Assembly: GCA_035577985.1 (NCBI GenBank)
Contig: DATJZY010000019.1
Span: forward strand, 1 to 64,000
DNA length: 64,000 bases
Source: Candidatus Eisenbacteria bacterium
GTDB taxonomy: Bacteria > Desulfobacterota > Binatia > DP-6
Direction: 5' to 3'
Part shown: positions 33,444 through 41,485 of the stretch, in pieces
Layout of the letters: each line of letters begins with the position of its first letter
How positions within the stretch are numbered: position 1 is the stretch's first letter
Translations under genes and position numbers: made by a program
Notes under the pieces: model-generated
Database searches by the model: none
Seen by the model: only the letters and a program-made list of their open reading frames with translations
Told to the model about the DNA's origin: nothing

Positions 33444-34268
33444 TCACGCGCCGCGACCGGCGAGCCGTCCGCGCAACGCGAGCAGCCGCGGCGTGAGCCC
33501 GTGGAACGCGCCGGGGACGAGGCGCTTCAGCCGCCACATCCAGCGCCCGTCGCCGTGCGGCAGGATGTAGAGGCGGTTGCGCGCGACGCCCTCGAGGGCG
33601 ATCCGCGCGACGTCGTCGGCCTGCAGCTTCGCCCTGGACATGAGGCCGCGCACGAGGTCCAGGAGCTCGGGGTCGCCGCTCAGGCGCGCCGCGTCGGCGA
33701 TGCGGGTCTGGAAGAACGTGGGGCACAGCACGCTCACGCCGATGCCCTCGCCGGCGAGCTCGGCGTGCAGCGTCTCGGAGAGCGCCACCACGCCCGCTTT
33801 CGTGACGTTGTACGGGCTCATGCTGGGCGCGGCGAGGAGTCCGGCCGCCGATGCGACGTTCAGGATGTGGCCGCGTCCCTGACGGCGCAGGCGCGGCGTG
33901 AAGACGTGGCAGCCGTAGATCGGCCCCCAGAGGTTGATGCCGACCGTCCACTCCCAGTCGCCGATCGGGATCTCGCCGAGACGCCCGCCGACCGCGACGC
34001 CGGCGTTGTTGACGACGAGATCGACCCCGCCCAGCAGGCGGTCGGTCTCCGCCGCGAGCCGCTCGACGTCGGCGAGCCGCGCGACGTCGCAGCGGACGGC
34101 GTGGATCTCGGCGCCGCCGAGCGCGGTCGCGGTCGCGCGGGCCGCGTCGAGGTCGACGTCGCTCGCGACGACGCGGCCGCCGCGGCGCACGATCTCGCGA
34201 CAGAGCGCGCGCCCGAGCCCGCCGCCGGCGCCCGTCACGACGGCGCGCGGATTCGCTGCGAGCCCCAT
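33444..34268 (-). CDS. SDR oxidoreductase
   Basis: A 274-residue classical SDR (AVVTGAGGGLGRALCREIV; VASDVDLDAA; NNAGVAVGG; YNVTKAGVVALSE). It is a paralogue of the SDR at 20891-21763, sharing VGINLWG, YNVTK and GVSVLCP. The C-terminal extension (LKRLVPGAFHGLTPRLLALRGR) is basic and amphipathic. It lies between the ZIP and GST genes on the same strand with short gaps, so a common transcript is possible, though functions do not obviously match. Confidence 0.92.
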   Translation of the reverse strand: MGLAANPRAVVTGAGGGLGRALCREIVRRGGRVVASDVDLDAARATATALGGAEIHAVRCDVARLADVERLAAETDRLLGGVDLVVNNAGVAVGGRLGEIPIGDWEWTVGINLWGPIYGCHVFTPRLRRQGRGHILNVASAAGLLAAPSMSPYNVTKAGVVALSETLHAELAGEGIGVSVLCPTFFQTRIADAARLSGDPELLDLVRGLMSRAKLQADDVARIALEGVARNRLYILPHGDGRWMWRLKRLVPGAFHGLTPRLLALRGRLAGRGA

Positions 34269-34313
34269 GGCGAGGGCCGTCTAGGATTTTCGCGCCGGGG
34301 CTGTCAACGCGCG

Positions 34314-34946
34314 CTACGCGGCCGGAACGGCCATGCCGCGCTGGACCGCCGGGCGGGCGGCCACGCGATCGAGCCAGCGCTGCACGTTGCCGAGCTGCGT
34401 GATCTTCTCCGGCATCATGTTCGCGAACGGCTGCCAGGCCGCGACGATCCAGGGATACGTCGCGATGTCGGCGATCGAGTACTCGCCCGCGAGATGGTCG
34501 CGTCCTTCGAGCGCCGTCTGCAGCACGTCGATGATGCGGACCGACTCGCCGACGAAGCGCTGGATCGCGTAGGGAATCTTCTCGGGCGCCTGGTTCACGA
34601 AATGGCCGACCTGGCCGATCATCGGTCCCACCTGGCTCATCTGGAACATGAGCCACTGCATGGTCGCGGCGTGCGCCCGGACCTCGGTCGGCAGGAAGCG
34701 CTTCGTCTTCTCGGCGAGGTACACGAGGATGGCCCCGGACTCGAAGATCGTGAGCGGACCGCCCGGCGCGTCGTGGTCGACGATGGCGGGGATCTTGCCG
34801 TTCGGGTTGAGCGCCAGGAACTCGGGGCGCTGCTGCTCGAGCGCGCCCAGGTTCACCGGGACGACCTTGTAGGGCAGTCCCGTCTCCTCGAGCATGATCG
34901 AGATCTTGCGGCCGTTGGGCGTGGTCCAGGTGTAGAGATCGATCAT
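34314..34946 (-). CDS. Glutathione S-transferase, Nu/YfcG-like
   Basis: A 210-residue GST: thioredoxin-like N-terminal domain MIDLYTWTTPNGRKISIMLEETGLPY with the TTPNGRK motif typical of the bacterial Nu-class (YfcG) proteins, which lack a catalytic Tyr and act through Thr/Asn. The NPNGKIPAIVDHD and IFESGAILVYLAEK (ES glutathione-binding) segments follow, then a helical C-terminal domain with IADIATYPWIVAAW. Likely a glutathione-disulfide reductase or peroxidase. Confidence 0.93.
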   Translation of the reverse strand: MIDLYTWTTPNGRKISIMLEETGLPYKVVPVNLGALEQQRPEFLALNPNGKIPAIVDHDAPGGPLTIFESGAILVYLAEKTKRFLPTEVRAHAATMQWLMFQMSQVGPMIGQVGHFVNQAPEKIPYAIQRFVGESVRIIDVLQTALEGRDHLAGEYSIADIATYPWIVAAWQPFANMMPEKITQLGNVQRWLDRVAARPAVQRGMAVPAA

Positions 34947-35071
34947 CGCGCGTACCCTCCGCCTGCGAACCTACGAGACGCGCAGGCTCACGCAACGGGG
35001 GCGCTTGACCGCCCGGGTCGGCTCCCGGCATTGGCGGACGCCATGGTACGCCTCGCGCGCGCGGGCCGGTC

Positions 35072-36646
35072 GTGAAGGATCGCCCGCCCTGGCACCTCTG
35101 GCTCGCGCCGGTGATCGTCGCCGCGCTGCGCGCCCTGCCGTTCCTCGCCACCCGCGTGACGGCGCCCGAGCCGGGCTTCAGCATCGCACCGATCGGCTAC
35201 AACCCGAAGGACTGGCTCGCGTACGTGGCGCTCATCCGCGAGGCGGCGGCCACCGGCCACGTCGCGCTCGCGAATCCGTTCACCACCATGCCGCAGGACG
35301 GGCGCTACGTGCTCCTGTTCCAGGACGCGCTCGGCCTGGTCGTGCGCTGGACGGGGCTCGATCCGTTCGTGGTGCTCGAGCTGTCACGCATTCCGCTGCT
35401 CGCGCTCATGTTCGCGGCGCTCTGGCGAGTGACGGGCGTCGTGCTCGCCGATCGGCGCCAGCGCGTCCTCGCGTGCTGGCTGGTCGCGCTCTCGGGCGGC
35501 TTCGAAGCGGTCGTCTACGCCGCCTTTGCGGCCATCCCGGCGCAGATCCAGACTTTCGTGAACCAGGACCTCTGGCACCTCCAGGGCTGGAACACGTTCG
35601 CCGCGACCTACAACCCGCTCTGGGTCGCGGCGCTCGCGCTCACCTTCTGGACGCTCGTGCCGCTCCTGCGGTCGGCAGGGCCCGCGGGCACGCGCGACGT
35701 CGTGACGCTCGCGGCCGGGTTCACCGCGCTCTTCTGGACCCATCCGTACTCCGCCATCGTCGTGCTCGCCGTCGCCGCGACGCGTCCGGTCCTCGGCTGG
35801 ATGCTCGACGTCCCCGGCGGGCTGGCCGGGGCGGGACGGATCGCGCTCGCGCTCGCTCCCGTCCTGGTGGCGAACGGTGCGGTCGCGGCGTGGCAGAGCG
35901 CCGACGCCGTCTACAGCGCGACCTCGGGCAATGCGCTGGGTCCGCAGGCGTTGTCGCCGTTCTGGTACCCGGTGACGCTCGGCGCGGTCGGCTTCTTCGC
36001 GGCGCGGGGGTGGTCGCAGATGGTGACCGACCATCATCCGGCGCGGCTGGCGCTCGGGGCGTGGACGCTCGCGATCGTGTTCCTGCACAGCTCGAGCGTG
36101 CTGAACGGATACCACTTCGTCTTCCAGCTCTATCCACCCGTGTGCCTCGCCGCGGCGCCTGCGCTGCTGCGCACGGCAGACCGCCAGCGCGCGCTGCCCT
36201 GGGGCGCCGTCCGCGTCCTCGCGCTGGCCGTTCTCCTCTTCCAGTCCGCGATCACGCTCACCTCGAGGTGCGTCGGCGCGATCGCGACCCACCGGGTTCG
36301 CACCGACGGCATGCAGGCGATCGCGCTCCTGCACGACCGCCCGCTCGGCAACGTGCTGGCGCCCCCGGACCTCGCGAACTACGTTCCGGCGTACACGCCC
36401 CATCGCGTGTACGTGGGGCACTGGTTCATGACGCCCGGATACGCCGAGAAGACGCGGCAGGCGATCGCGGCGCTCTCGGGTCAGCTCTCGCCCGACGCCC
36501 TCGCGGCGCTCGTCGACGCCGAGCGGATCCGCTACCTGGTGACGACGGCCACGATCGCGCCGTCGCTCGCTCAGCAGCTCGGCGGGCGGGTCGAGGCGAC
36601 GCTTCCCGCGGGTCAGTACGCGGTCGTCGCGCTCCGCGGCGGCTGA
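35072..36646 (+). CDS. Polytopic membrane protein, GT-C-like
   Basis: A 524-residue protein with about ten membrane helices. Its first outside loop begins IAPIGYNPKDWLAYVALIREAAATGHVALANPF, with acidic and Tyr residues near the first helix as in GT-C glycosyltransferases (Dol-P-sugar-type or ArnT-like enzymes). No definite family motif is seen, so sugar transfer on a lipid carrier is an inference. GTG at 35072 begins VKDRPPWHLW. Its 3' end overlaps the convergent acyltransferase gene by 34 bases. Confidence 0.72.
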   Translation: MKDRPPWHLWLAPVIVAALRALPFLATRVTAPEPGFSIAPIGYNPKDWLAYVALIREAAATGHVALANPFTTMPQDGRYVLLFQDALGLVVRWTGLDPFVVLELSRIPLLALMFAALWRVTGVVLADRRQRVLACWLVALSGGFEAVVYAAFAAIPAQIQTFVNQDLWHLQGWNTFAATYNPLWVAALALTFWTLVPLLRSAGPAGTRDVVTLAAGFTALFWTHPYSAIVVLAVAATRPVLGWMLDVPGGLAGAGRIALALAPVLVANGAVAAWQSADAVYSATSGNALGPQALSPFWYPVTLGAVGFFAARGWSQMVTDHHPARLALGAWTLAIVFLHSSSVLNGYHFVFQLYPPVCLAAAPALLRTADRQRALPWGAVRVLALAVLLFQSAITLTSRCVGAIATHRVRTDGMQAIALLHDRPLGNVLAPPDLANYVPAYTPHRVYVGHWFMTPGYAEKTRQAIAALSGQLSPDALAALVDAERIRYLVTTATIAPSLAQQLGGRVEATLPAGQYAVVALRGG

Positions 36647-37734
36647 CGCTCGGGCGCCCAGCGGGACTTCAAGCGCAGGATCGGCGCCTCGAAGAAGAAC
36701 CACGACGCCGACGCCACCGCGAAGAGCGCCGCCTGCTGGGCGACGAACGAGCCGATCACCCGCCGGCCGCCGGGGAGGAGGAGCACGAGGCGGCTGTGAT
36801 CGACCGCGCTGTAGACGATCGGGTGCCAGAGGTAGAGGCCGTAGCTGATCCGCCCGACGTAGCGCAGGACGCGACCGCGCAGCACGCGCGCGAGCGGCGC
36901 ATCGCGCGATCCTCCCTCGAGCGCCAGCGCGAGGAGCCCCGCGAAGCCGAGCGCGACCACGCTGTAGACGAGGACGTCGCCCTTCACGAGGCGTGCCCCG
37001 GGCCACTCCATCGGGAGCGCCGCCACCAGCGCCGCGACGCCGCACGCGACGAGCCCCCAGCGCCGGAGCGCCGCGAACGAGAATCCGTCCTGCCGCACCC
37101 ACCACGCGACGAGGGCGCCGAAGGCGAGGCCGTCCAGCCGGCACCAGGTCGTCATGTAGACGGGCGCGGTGAGGCCCGTCGCGAGGAACGTGATCCAGCG
37201 TGCGATCGGGCTCGCGACGATGATGCCACCGAGCACCCGGCCGAGGGCCGCCACCGGCACGGTACGCACGAGCAGCGGCCACACGAGATAGAACTGCTCC
37301 TCGATCGCGAGCGACCACGTGACGATCAGCGGATCGAAGAAGAGCTCGCGGATCACGAAGTTCTGCACGAAGAGCGCGTGGTAGGGCCAGTAGCCGCGCC
37401 GGGCGGGATCGAGCGTCAGCCACACGCTCCAGTGGGGAATCGCCACGTAGGCGATCGCGAGGATCGTGTAGTAGAGCGGCCAGATGCGCAGGATGCGCCG
37501 GATGTAGAACGCGCGGAAGTAGCGCGGGTCCTCGCGGGTGTCGAGCAGGATGCCCGTGATGAGGAATCCCGAGAGCACGAAGAAGAGGTCGACGCCCATC
37601 CAGCCGTGGAGCGTCAACGATTGGATGGTCCGGCCGAACCCGCCGCACGAGTGCATGGCGAGCACGAGCAGGATCGCGATCGCGCGGAGGCCATCCAGCT
37701 CCGCGATGTGCTTCGGAAGAGGGGCGCGCCCCAT
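36613..37734 (-). CDS. Acyltransferase family 3 (OafA/YrhL-like) membrane protein
   Basis: A 373-residue membrane acyltransferase with about ten helices. The N-terminal IAELDGLRAIAILLVLAMHSCG carries the family's conserved DGLRAIA and the essential His in the following helix (MH). FLITGILLDTREDPRYFRAFYIRRILRIWPLYY matches the rest of the core (RRILRIWP). It O-acetylates or acylates an extracytoplasmic sugar, probably a surface glycan. The ATG at 37734 is chosen because the core starts ten residues later. Overlaps the gene at 35072 by 34 bases, tail to tail. Confidence 0.9.
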   Translation of the reverse strand: MGRAPLPKHIAELDGLRAIAILLVLAMHSCGGFGRTIQSLTLHGWMGVDLFFVLSGFLITGILLDTREDPRYFRAFYIRRILRIWPLYYTILAIAYVAIPHWSVWLTLDPARRGYWPYHALFVQNFVIRELFFDPLIVTWSLAIEEQFYLVWPLLVRTVPVAALGRVLGGIIVASPIARWITFLATGLTAPVYMTTWCRLDGLAFGALVAWWVRQDGFSFAALRRWGLVACGVAALVAALPMEWPGARLVKGDVLVYSVVALGFAGLLALALEGGSRDAPLARVLRGRVLRYVGRISYGLYLWHPIVYSAVDHSRLVLLLPGGRRVIGSFVAQQAALFAVASASWFFFEAPILRLKSRWAPERQPPRSATTAY

Positions 37735-37859
37735 CGGGGCTGCCTGCTCGCACGAACCGGGGGCCGGTGTCGAGGCGCGCGCGTTGACCCTGCACGGACC
37801 ACGCGCTACGGCACGAGCACGCCCGCGGTATCGGCACGAGGCGGGCGGGGAGGAGAGGC

Positions 37860-39638
37860 ATGGCGGTCGCACCAGGCGCGAGCTGGCTCGTCGCTCCGGT
37901 CGGGACACACCCGCAGTTCACGGGCGCCGACTTCACCGACACCGACCTGCTCTACGCGAAGACGGCCGAGGACTTCGTGCGCGGCGAGGTGCTCCCGCAG
38001 CTCGACGAGATCGAGGCGAAGAAGGAAGGCCTCATGCCCGCGCTGCTCAAGCGCGCCGGCGAGCTCGGCCTCCTCATGGTGGACATCCCCGAGGCCTACG
38101 GCGGCCTCGGCCTGCACAAGACCACCTCGATGCTCGTGTCCGAGCGCGGCGCGCTCTGCGCGTCGTTCAGCGTCTCGTGGGGCGCGCACACCGGCATCGG
38201 TACGCTGCCGATCGTGTACTACGGCAGCGAGGCGCAGAAGCAGCACTACCTGCCGAAGCTCGCGACGGGTGAGTGGCTCGCCGCCTACGCTCTCACCGAG
38301 CCGGGATCGGGCAGCGACGCGCTCGCGGCCAAGACGCGCGCCGATCGGGGCGCCGACGGCTCCTATCGCCTGAGCGGAACGAAGCAGTTCATCACCAACG
38401 CCGGATTTGCCGACGTCTTCACGGTCTTCGCGAAGGTCGACGGCGAGCACTTCACCGCCTTCATCATCGAGCGCTCGGCGTCCGGGGTCTCGACCGGGCC
38501 GGAGGAGAAGAAGCTCGGCATCCGTGGCTCGTCGACGCGCCAGCTCATCCTGGAGGACGTGCGCGTCCCGGCGGACGCCGTCCTCGGCGAAATCGGCCAG
38601 GGCCACAAGATCGCGTTCAACATCCTCAACATCGGGCGCTTCAAGCTCGGTGCCGGGTCGGTCGGCGCCGCCAAGGAGTGTCTCCAGGTGGCGCTCGAGT
38701 ACGCCCGCGATCGCAAGCAGTTCGGCCGCCCGATCGCGAGCTTCGGCATGATCCAACGCAAGCTCGCCGACATGGCGACGCGCATCTACGTCGCCGACAG
38801 CATGAGCTACCGGACGGCCGGCCTGATGGACGCCGCCGCCGACGCGATCGACCCGGGCGCGCCCGACGCCGTGAAGCGGCTCGTGAAGGAGTCGATCGAG
38901 GAGTTCACGATCGAGGCGTCGATCCTGAAGGTGTTCGGCACCGAGACGCTGGATGCCGTCGCCGATGAATCGCTGCAGGTGCTGGGCGGCTACGGCTTCA
39001 CCGCCGAGTATCCGGTCGAGCGCCACTACCGCGACTCGCGCATCAACCGGATCTTCGAGGGGACGAACGAGATCAACCGGCTCATCATTCCGGCGACGCT
39101 GGTGAAGCGGATCGGGCAGGGTGGCATCGCGTACTTCGACTTCCTGAAACAGGTGGAGCGCGAGATCGCCGACCGCGCCGCATGGCCGCCGGCCGTCACC
39201 GGGCCACTCGAGCGCGAGCACCGCGCCGCGGAGGTCGCCAAGCGCGTGGTCGCCTACACGACGCGCGTGCTGGTCGAGAAGGATCTGGCGTCGCTCAAGG
39301 AGAAGCAGCAGCACCTCGAGATCCTCGCCAACATGATCATCGACGTCTACGCGATCGACAGCGTCGTCAACCGCACCCGGCTGCTCTCGGGGCACGGCTC
39401 GTCCGACGACGACGCGCTCCGGCTCGCCATGACCAAGGTCTTCGTCGCCTCGGCGAACGAGCGTGTGATCGACGGCGCCCGCCGGCTGCTCGCCAACGAG
39501 TTCGAGGGGGAGGAGCTGGGCAAGCACCTCCGCCTCGAAGCCATCATCCCGCGCATCCCGATGCGCACGATCGCGGTGAAGACGCGGCTCGCCGAAGCGC
39601 TGGTGGCACGGGGGTTGGGCCCGGTGTTCCTGCGTTGA
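37860..39638 (+). CDS. Acyl-CoA dehydrogenase (VLCAD/FadE-like)
   Basis: A 592-residue FAD-dependent acyl-CoA dehydrogenase. AYALTEPGSGSDALAAKT is the FAD and acyl-CoA segment, IRGSSTRQLILEDVRVPADAVLGE the middle domain, and YRDSRINRIFEGTNEINR contains the catalytic Glu (FEGTNE). It is longer than short-chain enzymes because of a C-terminal extension (about residues 430-592), as in VLCAD/FadE types that oxidise long-chain acyl-CoAs. Good ribosome-binding site GGAGAGG before the ATG. Its last 95 bases overlap the convergent lytic transglycosylase gene. Confidence 0.95.
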   Translation: MAVAPGASWLVAPVGTHPQFTGADFTDTDLLYAKTAEDFVRGEVLPQLDEIEAKKEGLMPALLKRAGELGLLMVDIPEAYGGLGLHKTTSMLVSERGALCASFSVSWGAHTGIGTLPIVYYGSEAQKQHYLPKLATGEWLAAYALTEPGSGSDALAAKTRADRGADGSYRLSGTKQFITNAGFADVFTVFAKVDGEHFTAFIIERSASGVSTGPEEKKLGIRGSSTRQLILEDVRVPADAVLGEIGQGHKIAFNILNIGRFKLGAGSVGAAKECLQVALEYARDRKQFGRPIASFGMIQRKLADMATRIYVADSMSYRTAGLMDAAADAIDPGAPDAVKRLVKESIEEFTIEASILKVFGTETLDAVADESLQVLGGYGFTAEYPVERHYRDSRINRIFEGTNEINRLIIPATLVKRIGQGGIAYFDFLKQVEREIADRAAWPPAVTGPLEREHRAAEVAKRVVAYTTRVLVEKDLASLKEKQQHLEILANMIIDVYAIDSVVNRTRLLSGHGSSDDDALRLAMTKVFVASANERVIDGARRLLANEFEGEELGKHLRLEAIIPRIPMRTIAVKTRLAEALVARGLGPVFLR

Positions 39639-40323
39639 GGACGGGCACGTCGGCACCGCAAGACGCCGGGGCGGCCACGATGCGGACCAGCGCGAGCACC
39701 TTGGCGACGTACTCGCGCGAGCGCCGCGGGAGGCCCCCGCGCTCGGTCAGCTCCCAGAGCGTCGCGCCGGGACGCCGGGCGAGCGCGCGATCGACGCGCC
39801 CCTCGCCCGCGTTGTAGGCCGCGATCGCGAGCGGCCAGTCGTCGTAGCGCTCGTGGAGGAAGACGAGGTAGCGCGCCGCCGCTTGCGTCGAGCGCTCGAG
39901 GTGCATCCGCTCGTCGCGTCCCCGCGTCACCTCGAGCCCGAAGCGACGCGCCGTCGCGGGCCGGAGCTGCCAGATGCCGAGCTCGCCGTGGCTGCCCCGT
40001 GCGTCGGCGTGGAAGCGGCTCTCGACCGCGGGCACGGCGATCAGGGCGCGCGGCAGGCCGTGCGCGGTGAGCACGGCCTCCAGGCGCGGGAGCTGCGCGC
40101 GGCTCCGCGTGAGCCCGTATGCCGCCGCCGCCCGCTTCGCCGATTTGCCGCACAGCCGGCGCGTCCACTCGAGCGTCCGCGGATTGGCGAGCGCGCTCGC
40201 GGGCATCCCGGTGCCGAACGTGTCGTCGTTGCGCGCCGCCGGTGGCGCCGGGACGGGCACCTCGCGGAAGAGCCCGCAGCCCGTCACCGCGACGAGCGCG
40301 CCGACTACCCACCACCGCGCCAT
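39544..40323 (-). CDS. SLT-type lytic transglycosylase lipoprotein
   Basis: A 259-residue protein with a lipoprotein signal (MARWWVVGALVAVTGCG; lipidated Cys in TGC) and a lysozyme-like transglycosylase domain. Glu101 in VPAVESRFHADARGSHGELGIWQLRP is the expected catalytic residue (E-S-R-F with GELGIWQL), and AIAAYNAGEGRVDRAL is the third conserved block. It cleaves peptidoglycan. The C-terminal ~35 residues (Pro/Ser/Cys-rich) are encoded antisense over the end of the acyl-CoA dehydrogenase and may be only structural filler. Confidence 0.9.
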   Translation of the reverse strand: MARWWVVGALVAVTGCGLFREVPVPAPPAARNDDTFGTGMPASALANPRTLEWTRRLCGKSAKRAAAAYGLTRSRAQLPRLEAVLTAHGLPRALIAVPAVESRFHADARGSHGELGIWQLRPATARRFGLEVTRGRDERMHLERSTQAAARYLVFLHERYDDWPLAIAAYNAGEGRVDRALARRPGATLWELTERGGLPRRSREYVAKVLALVRIVAAPASCGADVPVLNAGTPGPTPVPPALRRAASSPRSCASGCAG

Positions 40324-40480
40324 GCCGGCAGGTGGAGCAAGATTCCCGCCGCCTCCGCGGCGCCTGCCGTGCCGGGTGCAGGTTCACGCCCGATTTGCCA
40401 CGCCCGGCGGTGGCGGTGCGCCATGCGCCGCGGCGCGGTCGGGTGCGTCGGCCGTGTCGGAGCGCGTGCGCCGTGCAGCG

Positions 40481-40504
40481 CCGGCGCCACCCGGGTGGCG
40501 CCGG
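40481..40504. repeat. Perfect 24-bp palindrome
   Basis: CCGGCGCCACCC joined to its exact reverse complement GGGTGGCGCCGG. It lies in the 234-base gap between the lytic transglycosylase start and the LPMO-like stop, 54 bases beyond that stop, so a transcription terminator or protein-binding operator is possible. No U-rich tail follows on the minus strand. The rest of the gap (40324-40480, 40505-40557) shows no gene. Confidence 0.65.
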
Positions 40505-40557
40505 GTGTGCGATCCTGCGCACCAAGAGTGCGCGCGCAGGGCGGCGAGGACGGGGCT

Positions 40558-41400
40558 TCAGCTCTTCGGCGCGAGCGTGGCGAGCGTGGCGCGCAGCTCG
40601 GCGACGAGCGTGCCGACGCTGCCCGCGCAGCTCTCGCTGGTGCGGCCGAGCGAGGCCGTGCGCGTCGCGCGCTTCAGCACCGCGGCGAGCTTCTTGTCGG
40701 CCCGCTTCAGCAGGCGCTTCACCTGCGCGGGCTTGGTCTTCGTGCGCGCGGTCTGGACGAGCGTCTGGACCTTCCCGAGCCCGAGGCGGAGCGCGTTGTC
40801 GAGCGTCGGATCCATGGTGTCGCCGGCGCACGGCGGGTCGGCGAGGGCCTTCGCGACCTGGCAGTCGGCGTGATCGAAGCCGTCCAGGTTCGCGCAGCCG
40901 TCGTCGGCGAGCGTCGTCGTGGTGGTCGTCGACGAGCCGTCCGGCAGCGTCGACGTGGTCGTGGTGGTCGTGGTCGCGGGCGCCACGACGCGGATGTCGG
41001 CGCACGAGTAGTAGCCGCCGCCGCCATTGCGCTGGAAGAGCTGGAGCACGCACGGGTCGCACCCGACGGCCGGCATCTGCACGGTCACCATGTGCGAGGC
41101 GCCGTTCGACTGCGCCGCGATGTTGTCCATGAGGACGTTTCCGAAGGTCGTGTTGTCGCTCGACAGGGCGAGCCGGAAGGTGCCGTGGCTCTGAACCTCG
41201 CTGAAGCTCACCTGGACCATCTGGCCCGTCGTGTACGTCTGGACCGGCATCCCGACGTTGGGGCCCGCGCCGCACGGCGCCGTCGTGCTGATGGTCTGCG
41301 ACCGCGGCGACGGCGTGACCAGGAGCGAATGCGCGCCCGCGGCGAGCGGACGCAGAGCCAACGACGCGAGGACCACCCAGCCAGCGACAACCTGCCTCAT
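40558..41400 (-). CDS. Secreted LPMO-like protein with Thr linker and helical tail
   Basis: A 280-residue precursor. The signal peptide MRQVVAGWVVLASLALRPLAAGA should be cut before His24 (HSLLVTPSPRSQT), giving an N-terminal His as required for the histidine brace of copper lytic polysaccharide monooxygenases. The second brace His is a candidate in SNGASHMVTVQMP, and GYYSCADIRVV supplies aromatics and Cys. This looks like the SCE4755-type LPMO-like family of deltaproteobacteria. A Thr/Ser linker (about 145-167) joins a C-terminal helical domain with Cys residues (CANLDG...CQVAKALADPPC). Oxidative polysaccharide cleavage is inferred. Confidence 0.8.
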   Translation of the reverse strand: MRQVVAGWVVLASLALRPLAAGAHSLLVTPSPRSQTISTTAPCGAGPNVGMPVQTYTTGQMVQVSFSEVQSHGTFRLALSSDNTTFGNVLMDNIAAQSNGASHMVTVQMPAVGCDPCVLQLFQRNGGGGYYSCADIRVVAPATTTTTTTSTLPDGSSTTTTTTLADDGCANLDGFDHADCQVAKALADPPCAGDTMDPTLDNALRLGLGKVQTLVQTARTKTKPAQVKRLLKRADKKLAAVLKRATRTASLGRTSESCAGSVGTLVAELRATLATLAPKS

Positions 41401-41485
41401 GTTGCCAGGGTGTGGGGCCGCCGAGCGAGTCACAAACATCGTACGGTGCCATGGCATCCACCACAGCGTGCCGACGCGTGCGTGA

